Source: Deltaproteobacteria bacterium (GTDB lineage: Bacteria; Myxococcota_A; Polyangia; Polyangiales; Polyangiaceae). Taken from it: a stretch of DNA of 40,694 nucleotides. A model generated the notes under the pieces. That model saw only the letters and a program-made list of their open reading frames with translations, was not told the DNA's origin and made no database searches. A program made the position numbers and the translations under genes. The stretch is from the NCBI GenBank assembly GCA_003235365.1, contig QJWJ01000378.1:1-40694 (forward strand), read 5' to 3'. Positions 7,905 through 15,581 of the stretch are shown here, piece after piece (position 1 is the stretch's first letter; every line of letters begins with the position of its first letter).

Positions 7905-8494
7905 TGGCTCGCCTCGCGTCGTGCGGGAGCCGGCGAGCACTCTGGCAGCGCCCACAGCTCGTTCAGTGACGGGACCACGTCCGCGACGCGCTCGACGACG
8001 CGGATCAGGTCGCGAAGGGGTGCGTGGGCAAAGCCGTGCGCCGCGACACCGTCGAGCACGGCGAGCAGCGGTGCAAAGAAGCCCTCGAGGTCGACGAACA
8101 CGACCGGTTTGGCGTGGGCCTGCAGCATCCTCAAGTTCAGGGTCTCCAACGCCTCTTCGAGGGTGCCAAGCCCGCCGGGAAGAACCACGAATGCGTCGGC
8201 ACGCTCAGCCATCCGGTGTTTGCGTGCTCGCAGATCCTCCGTCCACTCGAGCTCCTGCAAGCCAACGTGCGCGACCTCGTAGCGTTGAAGCGGCAGTGGC
8301 ATCACGCCCACCACCGATCCACCGCGCGAGAGGGCGCCGTCGGCGAGTCGCCCCATCAGTCCCACCTTGGCCCCGCCGTACACCAAGCCGAGCCCGTGGC
8401 TGGCGAGCGCCTCGCCCAGCGACGTCGCCGCTGCGCCGAAGGCGGGGCTGCGTCCGTCGGACGCCCCACAGTAAACACACACGCATCGTGGCAT
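7901..8494 (-). CDS. LOG family protein (cytokinin riboside 5'-monophosphate phosphoribohydrolase type)
   Basis: A 197-residue Rossmann-like protein of the LOG/TIGR00730 family: the CVYCGASDG N-terminal strand, LGLVYGGAKVGLMG, the ARKHRM segment, and the diagnostic LPGGLGTLEEALE motif (PGGxGTxEE) that forms the active site and dimer contact. LOG enzymes cleave N6-prenylated AMP (or related nucleotides) to free base and ribose 5-phosphate. The start at the ATG ending at 8494 puts the first strand three residues in, as in the family; a second ATG at 8515 would add seven residues. It is the first gene of a three-gene operon with an isoprenyl diphosphate synthase homologue and a HAD phosphatase. 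The family is secure; cytokinin as the true product is inference. Confidence 0.88.
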   Translation of the reverse strand: MPRCVCVYCGASDGRSPAFGAAATSLGEALASHGLGLVYGGAKVGLMGRLADGALSRGGSVVGVMPLPLQRYEVAHVGLQELEWTEDLRARKHRMAERADAFVVLPGGLGTLEEALETLNLRMLQAHAKPVVFVDLEGFFAPLLAVLDGVAAHGFAHAPLRDLIRVVERVADVVPSLNELWALPECSPAPARREASQ

Positions 8495-8546
8495 GAGTGC
8501 AACGGTGCCCAACATGGCTCAACGCCGTCGAGTCGCTATTTGGCTG

Positions 8547-8578
8547 ACCCGGATGTCATCTCGGAAATGACATCGGGT
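8547..8578 (-). promoter_or_regulatory. Long inverted repeat between luxR-type gene and LOG operon
   Basis: The core atgtcat-N7-atgacat is a perfect 7-bp inverted repeat (8553-8559 and 8567-8573). It extends to a 12-bp stem with one bulged base (acccg..cgggt outside). It covers the stop codon of the LuxR-type gene and lies 50-60 bp upstream of the LOG start. There is no T-run on either side, so an operator or attenuator is as likely as a terminator. Confidence 0.5.
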
Positions 8579-9656
8579 CGAATGCGACCATCATCTGGCA
8601 CGCTGCGACAAGCTGGACCCGGTTGTCGGTGTCGAGCTTCTCGGCGAGGCGGCGGACGTGGGTCGTCACCGTCCCGATCGAAATCCCGAGCTGGTACGCC
8701 ATCAGCTTGTTGCTGTGCCCGCGGGCGAGGTGCACCGCGATCTGGCGCTGCCGATCGGACAGGGCAGGAACGGTCCAGCCCTCGTCGTTGCGTCGGGCCG
8801 TCACGAATCTCTTGCCGTCGGAGTCGTACGCGTCGACCAGAGACCATTGTCCTGCGACGAGCGCCAACCTTTCGGCCAGGATCCGCTCGGGAGGGGGCGA
8901 GGCCTTGCCCTTCGTCGCGCGGTGGCGTTCAATCACCTTTACCGCATCGGACAGCACCGCCCTCACTTCGGGCGGCATCGCCTCTTCCGTGTCGATGTCG
9001 AGTATCGCGCCGTTTGGGGCGAGCACGGCATCGGCGGCATCGAGTGGTCCGCGTCCGCGCGCACGCAGATCACGATGCAGACGCCACGCGTTGGAGACGT
9101 GGGCCATCACGCGCGCCCAGTGCTCGACTTCTTGGAGCGACGGTAGGTCGTGCTTCTGCTGCGGGCACGGCAGCACGAAAAACAGATCGTGGTCGGTCCC
9201 GTCGCTCGCGTGCATCGCCAAGCACTCCGCCCACGCCACCCCGCGTTCGATGTCCCGCTCGATGATCTCCCTTGCGGTCCGTGGGGGATCGACGAGCCGC
9301 GCACGGAACGTCTGGTCGACGTACATCTGGAACGCGGGCACGGCTGCGATCGCGGCCGTCGTGAAGTGCGACTTGTACGTCAGCGCCGGAGTCAGCCGTC
9401 CGTAGCGCTGCAGCTCGTGCGGCATCGCCTTCATCTCTTCGAACCATGCGGGCCAGAAGTCCCCGACTCCGGCAGGCGTCGGCAAAGACAGCTCGGGTGA
9501 GCCATTCGCCGCACTCGACAGCGAGAACGCCAGCAAGCCTCGGCCGTGGTCCGCCACCGCACATACCGCTTCGGCCACACCACGCAGCCAATCGGAGGTG
9601 GGCTGATGGACGGCGTAGGCACGATCGAGAATGTCGAGTGCATCGAACGAACCCAC
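8556..9656 (-). CDS. LuxR-family transcriptional regulator
   Basis: A 366-residue protein ending in a LuxR/GerE-type HTH (about 295-355): LSDRQRQIAVHLARGHSNK, then a GTVTTHVRRLAEKL recognition helix. The N-terminal ~230 residues are a soluble domain with many Trp and His residues; no receiver (no phospho-acceptor Asp/Lys pattern) or PAS domain is evident, so it is probably a small-molecule-sensing or unknown domain. The start is the GTG at 9654-9656. It is upstream of, and on the same strand as, the LOG/isoprenoid operon, separated by the inverted repeat at 8547-8578, which makes local control of that operon plausible. About 240 bp upstream of its start carries no gene I can support. Confidence 0.8.
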   Translation of the reverse strand: MGSFDALDILDRAYAVHQPTSDWLRGVAEAVCAVADHGRGLLAFSLSSAANGSPELSLPTPAGVGDFWPAWFEEMKAMPHELQRYGRLTPALTYKSHFTTAAIAAVPAFQMYVDQTFRARLVDPPRTAREIIERDIERGVAWAECLAMHASDGTDHDLFFVLPCPQQKHDLPSLQEVEHWARVMAHVSNAWRLHRDLRARGRGPLDAADAVLAPNGAILDIDTEEAMPPEVRAVLSDAVKVIERHRATKGKASPPPERILAERLALVAGQWSLVDAYDSDGKRFVTARRNDEGWTVPALSDRQRQIAVHLARGHSNKLMAYQLGISIGTVTTHVRRLAEKLDTDNRVQLVAACQMMVAFDPMSFPR

Positions 9657-9899
9657 CGCCGCGAGCGTAGCGCGGATGCGCCTCGCTTGGCGAGCTCCGG
9701 GGGAGGTTCGAGCGGAAAAAGGAGCGGGAAGCTCCGCCGGGTGGGGCGCTCGGATGCTCGGATGGGACAGTTGCGAACTGCGGTGGGGGGATGGCGCTTG
9801 AAGCCGCGCTGGAACGTCGAGGTCAGCGCAATGCGGAGCAGCCGCTTCTGGGCCTCGGTCGTCCTGGCATGTCAGGTGACGACGCCGGACAACTGCGGT

Positions 9900-12800
9900 T
9901 CATTGGGTGGGCAGCGCCGCGCTCATCGCGTGCCCCAGGCGGTGGCCGATGCTGAGATAGGCGGCACTGTCGAAGTGAAAGTAGTTCGACAGGTCGTCGG
10001 TCACACCGCACTCCATGAAGCTCGTTTCGGCGCAAACGTGTGCTTGACCGGTCTGAATTGGCTCGGTGGGTTCACCCCGGTGTGAAATCGCCACCGCAAT
10101 CGGCAGATCGGGGTGGCCGAGATCTGAGCGCAGATCAGAGACGAAGCCGCGAAAGTTGTCCTCGTATTCGGACTCTGCGGGATCTCCACCGTCATTCCAA
10201 CCCTGAAACCAGACGAAACCCGCCAGGTTGAGGTGTTTCCCTACGGCAGACGGCAAGTGTTGCTCTCTCCAGCCCTGGTCGTCGAGCCCGCGGCCCACCT
10301 CGAGTAGCTTTGGATAGAGTGACTCGATCTGTAGCTCCTCGTCGCTGTACAGATTGTCGGTGTTTGCTTCGACGCTGGGAGAGCGCCAGTCGACACGCAG
10401 CGAAGTGCCGCCTTGGACGACCTTGATCAGGATCACCTCGTCGCTCAACTGATTGGCCACGGAGTGGCCAAAGGCGAGTTCAGGTCCGTAAACGTTGTTG
10501 CCGTCGGCACCGAAACCGATCGTCAACGGGCCGGAAGACTCTGCGTAGGTTCGAGAATTCCCGACACGCGATGCCAGAAACATCAGAACTGAAGCGTTAG
10601 CGCGCGGCGTCAGCAGATCTTCGTCGAAGAGGCCTTCTCCATTTGCTTCGACGAGATCGATGCTGGTCGTCATCTGGCGGTTGAAGTCAACTCCCCACTT
10701 GAAAACACCCGCGTTCGCGTCGAAATAGTGGTTCACCACGTGGCGAAAGAGTCGATCGGTGGCGTCGAAGTCTCTTAATCCACAGCCTGCACCGGCGACT
10801 CTGCCGGCCTTGCACAAGAAGTTCTCGAGGCGATCGGTGACTTCCGATACCGGCCAGCCTCGTGAAATCGCCGACTCCACGTCCAGGAAAAATTCTTCAG
10901 TGAGCTCGTCGTCGGCGATCGTCGTATCGCCGCAGCCCACCCCGGAGGACGCCCCCAACGAACAGAGATACGTTTCGAGACGATCTCGTTTCGAGTTGCT
11001 ACCCAACATGTTGGACTGCCCGGCAAGGATGAATACCTGCGCGACGGGTACCGGCGCGATCTGATACTGATAGGGGTGAACGGCCCAGTTGTCGTCCCAC
11101 GTCATGGGTACCGCTGCGACGACCAGGTACAGCTTCGTAGCGCTGCCGGTATCCAGTTCGATGTTCGAGCTGACTCCGTGCGGGGCGACCTCCAGAGAAT
11201 GGTAGCTGCGCTCCCCCGTATTCTCGTCGTACAGAACCACCATCGCGCGATACTCCGCATCTGCCGGGTTGCTCGCGTCGATGGTCAGACCGACCGAGTA
11301 CGTGGCGGATGTACTCAATGAGACCTCGTAGGCGTTGTAGGCCCAGTTTCCCGGCAGAAACTTCTGGGGCGCATCCACCCAGACGGGCCCGGTTCCCTGA
11401 GCATCGTAGCTCACCGCAAAGCGCGCGTCGCAGCGGGCGTCGGCGGAGCAATCCGTCCCGCCAGAGCCATCGTTCTGCCGGAGCATGCGGCGCAGAGTCA
11501 CCTGCTCGTTGTTGGCGTAGTCGGCAGCGTGGCTCTCGTAGTCCCAGGTGATGGTGTGCGCAGCAAAGTCGATGAACACGTCCTGAATGTCGTGCCCTGC
11601 CTCGTCGAAGATCGTGAACAGTGATTTCATGAAGTCGCGCGTGGCGCTGCCGTGGTTCATCCAAACACCCATGTACGCCGCGCTGGACGTGACTTCGGAG
11701 AGCCACCTCATGAAGATCGACGAACCGTACTGATGTGCTCCGGCGGAGGGCACGTCCGCCGGGCTGAAGGGAGACGGGGCGCTTTGATTTGCGTACAGCG
11801 GCATGTGGGGCTGAAGGGTGTACGCCCCCATCAAGTCATCCTCCACGCCTGGCCGATTGAAGTCGGCGCCCCAAGATGCTTGGCCTTCATCCACCCATTT
11901 GGGTCCGTTGATGCTGGGGCTGACGGGAAAGCGCGCGAGCGGGCCCTGGTACGAATGGAAGTTCTCGTGCAGCCAGTACTGGTTCGCCGGCGTGTCGAAG
12001 TCTCTGCCAACCACGAAGCTTCGCAAGCCCGCGTTCCATTTCGCCGGTCGCCATGACGGGTACCCGTCCACGGATTCATGCTCGAAAAGATACTCGCAGA
12101 GCTGCCCCTGCGGGTACATGCCGGCAACCAGTGTGTTGCGCTCCCTCATCTCGTCGTGACGAACCAGGTTGTAGTTGATCTCGTCGTGCGTGACTGGACG
12201 CTCACCTGCTTCAGTCCCAACCGCCGCGGGAGGGTAGAAGTGGCACATATAGGCGCCGCATTGGTAGTACGACAGGGCCCCTTCGGTCTCGTCCGTGTAC
12301 AGGGTATCTCCAATGCGTGCCTCGAGGCACAAGCCCGCGGTGCCATCCACTTCAACTTCACTGAGCGCACGCCCATAGACGCGCACGTCCCAGACCTTTC
12401 CGGGAAAGGGGCCCACCTGAAGCACGCCGTCGAGGCCACCGAGGCTCGAACGGCGGATGGTCGAAGTGTGATCAATCTCACCGTTCACCACAGCCGTGAG
12501 GTTGGCGCCGTCGAAGACGACCGCCACATGGTTGCAATCGTACTGTCTCAGCGACGCCGCAGTGGCCGTGGTCGCCTGGACGCCGTCGGCTATTTGAATC
12601 GCGTCGCCGACCTGCCGTACCTCCAACGCCCCTGACGAAAACAGCACTGCATCTTGGTTCTGCTCCGTAGGCAGGAGCCTGACGCTCACGGTGAACGGAC
12701 CGCTGTCGACTACATCTGCCAGCATCAGTGACAGCGACTTGTCTTGCAGTTCGATTCGAGACCGCCACTGCTCGGCGCGCCAGTCGGGGAGCTCCGTCTG

Positions 12801-14921
12801 TCGCACCTCGACGGCGACCCGATTGTCACTCACGTCTTCGTCGCTGACTTGGTTCATGACGTGGGCGATGATGCCATCGCTGGTGCCTTCCACCTGGCTC
12901 GAGCGGCATCGGGCTTCACAACGGTTCGAAACGCAGGCATCGGAGGCGTTTGCGCACTGCCCGCAATTCACCATCCCAGTAGCGCTCTCCTCGAAGAGTC
13001 CGCACTCGTAGAAGCGGGGTCGACAAAGCTCCTCGGATACGCCAAGGCACGCCGTGCCAGTGCCCGCGTACTCCGCGCTGCAGCTGCACGTATACCCGTC
13101 CAATGGCGGAGCATTGTCTTGGCACGTGGCGGCGGTATCGCCGTAGTCGTCACAAGGGTTTCCTTGGCACTCATCCACATCCACGCACAGGCCGTCGATC
13201 TCCGCGAAGCCGGCCGAGCAGCTACACGAGTATCCAGTCGACGGCGGAGGAGCGTCGACGCACGCGGCGTCGAGGTCTGCGCCATCGTTGCAGGGGTTGT
13301 CATTGGCTGTGCAGGCATCGAACTCGGCGCAGCTGGTGCCGTCAAAGATGTAGCCAGCGCCGCAGGTGCACGCATAGCCGAGTGAGGGTGGGGCATCATC
13401 GTGGCAGATGGCGGCAGCATCGCCGAGCTCGTTGCACGGCTTGTCGTGGCAACCGTCCCGGTCGACGCACAGGCCGTCGATCTCCGCGAAGCCGGCCGAG
13501 CAGCTACACGAGTATCCAGTCGACGGCGGAGGAGCGTCGACGCACGCGGCGTCGAGGTCTGCGTCATCGTTGCAGGGGTTGTCATTGGCTGTGCAGGCAT
13601 CGAACTCGGCGCAGCTGGTGCCGTCAAAGACGAAGCCCGCGCCGCAGGAGCACGCATAGCCGAGCGACGGCGGGGCATCATCGTGGCAGATGGCGGCGGT
13701 ATCGCCGTGGCCGTCGCAGGGGTTTCCTTGGCAGGCGTTCTCGTCGACGCACAGGCCGTCGATTTCCGTGTATCCGGCCGAGCAGCTACACGAGTATCCA
13801 GTCGACGGCGGAGGAGCGTCGACGCACGCGGCGCCGAGGTCTGCCGCGTCGTTGCAGGGGTTGTCATTGGCCGTGCAGGCATCGAACTCGGCGCAGCTGG
13901 TGCCGTCGAAGACGTAGCCAGCGCCGCAGGTGCACGCATAGCCGAGCGAGGGTGGGGCATCATCGTGGCAGATGGCGGCAGCATCGCCGAGCTCGTTGCA
14001 TGGCTTGTCGTGGCAACCGTCCTGGTCGACGCACAGGCCGTCGATTTCCGTGTATCCGGCCGAGCAGCTACACGAGTATCCAGTCGACGGCGGAGCAGCG
14101 TCCACGCACGCGGCGCCGAGGTCTGCCGCGTCGTTGCAGGGGTTGTCATTGGCCGTGCAGGCATCGAACTCGGCGCAGCTGGTGCCGTCAAAGGCGTAAC
14201 CCGCGCCACAGGAGCACGCATAGCCGAGCGAGGGCGGGGCATCATCGTGGCAGATGGCATTGGTGTCGCCGTGACCACCGCAGGGGTTTCCTTGGCAGGC
14301 GTTCTCGTCGATGCACAGGCCATCGATCTGCGTGAAGCCTGCGGAGCAACGACACGAGTATCCATCCGACGGCGGTGCAGCGTCGACGCACGCGGCGTCG
14401 AGGTCTGCCGCGTCGTTGCAGGGGTTGTCATTGGCTGCGCAGGCATCGAACTCGGCGCAGCTCGAGCCGTCGAAGACGTAGCCAACACTGCAATCGCAGG
14501 AGTAGCCGTTGCTCAAAGGTGCGTGCACGCAAGTGGCACTGGAATCGCCCGCGGCGTCGCACGGATTTCCGAGACAGTCGTCGGTATCCGCGCGCGCTTC
14601 AACACCGGCGTCACCATCGCACTGTCCCTCACCATCCAGCGCGGTGCAGGTGGACGGATCACAATCCGGCGGGACACATTCCGCTTGCGCGGGTGTAGCG
14701 CCGGCATCAACTGGCGGCTCTTCCACCGTGTCCGATGGGCGCGTGCGCCCTGTCCTGATCGGCGTCGTCGGGGTGGCGGGCGTGGAAACGCCTCCGTCCA
14801 AGATCTGAACGGAGCGGCCCTCCCCGGTGTGGCTGGTCTCGAGACGGGAACGTCCGACGCATCCGAGAGCTGCGACGAAGGATGCTATTGCCCCCGCAAC
14901 CCCAACTCGGAGCAACACCAT
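9900..14921 (-). CDS. Giant lipoprotein: EGF-like repeats, LamG, HExxH peptidase-like domain and SASA esterase domain
   Basis: A 1673-residue surface protein. Domains in order: lipoprotein signal (MVLLRVGVAG to AALGC, lipid cysteine at 21); acidic/Thr-Pro linker; 11 EGF-like modules (about 112-626, six cysteines each, C.GNPC...C...GY.C.C..GY); a small Cys cluster; a LamG/concanavalin-like domain (about 740-870, ending KVWDVRVYGRALSE); a metallopeptidase-like domain with H985-E-N-F-H989 and a downstream Glu in WVDEGQASWG (E1012), the gluzincin pattern; and a C-terminal SASA-type carbohydrate esterase (GQSNM with S1303, WFQGWND, and a terminal HFDSAAYLSIGHR block). The start at 14921 was chosen because it gives a perfect lipobox; a TTG at 14957 would add 12 residues. 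It probably binds and remodels a glycoprotein or polysaccharide at the cell surface. All key residues of both enzyme domains appear to be present. Confidence 0.75.
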   Translation of the reverse strand: MVLLRVGVAGAIASFVAALGCVGRSRLETSHTGEGRSVQILDGGVSTPATPTTPIRTGRTRPSDTVEEPPVDAGATPAQAECVPPDCDPSTCTALDGEGQCDGDAGVEARADTDDCLGNPCDAAGDSSATCVHAPLSNGYSCDCSVGYVFDGSSCAEFDACAANDNPCNDAADLDAACVDAAPPSDGYSCRCSAGFTQIDGLCIDENACQGNPCGGHGDTNAICHDDAPPSLGYACSCGAGYAFDGTSCAEFDACTANDNPCNDAADLGAACVDAAPPSTGYSCSCSAGYTEIDGLCVDQDGCHDKPCNELGDAAAICHDDAPPSLGYACTCGAGYVFDGTSCAEFDACTANDNPCNDAADLGAACVDAPPPSTGYSCSCSAGYTEIDGLCVDENACQGNPCDGHGDTAAICHDDAPPSLGYACSCGAGFVFDGTSCAEFDACTANDNPCNDDADLDAACVDAPPPSTGYSCSCSAGFAEIDGLCVDRDGCHDKPCNELGDAAAICHDDAPPSLGYACTCGAGYIFDGTSCAEFDACTANDNPCNDGADLDAACVDAPPPSTGYSCSCSAGFAEIDGLCVDVDECQGNPCDDYGDTAATCQDNAPPLDGYTCSCSAEYAGTGTACLGVSEELCRPRFYECGLFEESATGMVNCGQCANASDACVSNRCEARCRSSQVEGTSDGIIAHVMNQVSDEDVSDNRVAVEVRQTELPDWRAEQWRSRIELQDKSLSLMLADVVDSGPFTVSVRLLPTEQNQDAVLFSSGALEVRQVGDAIQIADGVQATTATAASLRQYDCNHVAVVFDGANLTAVVNGEIDHTSTIRRSSLGGLDGVLQVGPFPGKVWDVRVYGRALSEVEVDGTAGLCLEARIGDTLYTDETEGALSYYQCGAYMCHFYPPAAVGTEAGERPVTHDEINYNLVRHDEMRERNTLVAGMYPQGQLCEYLFEHESVDGYPSWRPAKWNAGLRSFVVGRDFDTPANQYWLHENFHSYQGPLARFPVSPSINGPKWVDEGQASWGADFNRPGVEDDLMGAYTLQPHMPLYANQSAPSPFSPADVPSAGAHQYGSSIFMRWLSEVTSSAAYMGVWMNHGSATRDFMKSLFTIFDEAGHDIQDVFIDFAAHTITWDYESHAADYANNEQVTLRRMLRQNDGSGGTDCSADARCDARFAVSYDAQGTGPVWVDAPQKFLPGNWAYNAYEVSLSTSATYSVGLTIDASNPADAEYRAMVVLYDENTGERSYHSLEVAPHGVSSNIELDTGSATKLYLVVAAVPMTWDDNWAVHPYQYQIAPVPVAQVFILAGQSNMLGSNSKRDRLETYLCSLGASSGVGCGDTTIADDELTEEFFLDVESAISRGWPVSEVTDRLENFLCKAGRVAGAGCGLRDFDATDRLFRHVVNHYFDANAGVFKWGVDFNRQMTTSIDLVEANGEGLFDEDLLTPRANASVLMFLASRVGNSRTYAESSGPLTIGFGADGNNVYGPELAFGHSVANQLSDEVILIKVVQGGTSLRVDWRSPSVEANTDNLYSDEELQIESLYPKLLEVGRGLDDQGWREQHLPSAVGKHLNLAGFVWFQGWNDGGDPAESEYEDNFRGFVSDLRSDLGHPDLPIAVAISHRGEPTEPIQTGQAHVCAETSFMECGVTDDLSNYFHFDSAAYLSIGHRLGHAMSAALPTQ
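13044..14453 (-). repeat. 282-bp tandem repeat array encoding paired EGF-like modules
   Basis: Five copies of a 94-residue unit made of two EGF-like modules: type A (EFDAC.ANDNPCND...) and type B. Type B alternates between a GNPC.GHGDT form and a KPCNELGD form, giving a higher-order period of 564 bp. Long stretches are identical at DNA level 282 bp apart (for example near 13197 and 13479). An older, more divergent B-type module precedes the array (about 14454-14588). Confidence 0.9.
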
Positions 14922-15581
14922 ATGATTGGTCCATACCGTCTCATGGGGTGGCGGCAACTGGAAGTGGTCTGTCTGGTTAGTGTTCTTCGAGTGGTGTGCC
15001 CGATCGCTACGCGCTGTTTCCGGTGACGCGCTGCAAACTCAACGCATACGTACTGGGGGGCACATGCCCCCAGGATACTCGGCAGCGCCAAGCCAAAGCC
15101 GGTCCAATCGACCTACATCGGCCACTGTCTTCGTTCCGTGCGCACCAGCCTTTGCGCGAGTGTCCTCACACGACGAGTGTCGATGCTCACTTCGCCTTCG
15201 TCGTCGATGATCTGCCTTGTGGGATCCAGGCAAGCGATTGCGAGGGAGGGCCGAGCGGAGCAAGACACCACCAGTTCCTACGCCGCCCCGTTCAGCGATG
15301 CTACCGCGGTGCATGGGGTCGTTCGGGTGTGCCAAAATCCGATATTCCTTCGACTGTGCAGCCTCCAAGGAAACATCGGTGGCTCTCTTGGCGAAGGACG
15401 TCGAGTGCCTGCGCCGAAGGAAGCCGCGGCCACTCGCCGATGTGTCTCGCGGCAGCCTGAAGGGAAGGGATACGCTAGATTGTCGTCGCCGGAGCTCACT
15501 CCCGTGGGGTTCTGCGGCACACCGAAGGTTCTGACGAGTATGGCTGAGACAAGCGTCTGCATCGCCGCGAGGAGCATCATC
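14922..15581. other. Divergent intergenic region, about 660 bp
   Basis: It separates the giant EGF lipoprotein (minus) from the DUF1592 operon (plus) and must hold both promoters. Open frames exist on both strands, but none has a ribosome binding site, a recognisable domain or a consistent protein composition. I see no tRNA, long inverted repeat or mobile-element end here. Confidence 0.4.
15569..15574 (+). promoter_or_regulatory. Ribosome binding site deciding the DUF1592 gene start
   Basis: GAGGAG lies 7 bases before the GTG at 15582, ideal spacing. The alternative ATG at 15540 has only weak GACGAG-like sequence before it and would give an unusually long 50-residue signal region. Confidence 0.55.

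Noticed and set aside
13401..15026. Long + strand open frame (about 540 codons) opposite the EGF array
   Set aside because: It mirrors the repeated DNA of the minus-strand gene, whose protein has lipobox, EGF, LamG and esterase features. The + product is a low-complexity Ala/Arg/Gly sequence without domain or start signals.
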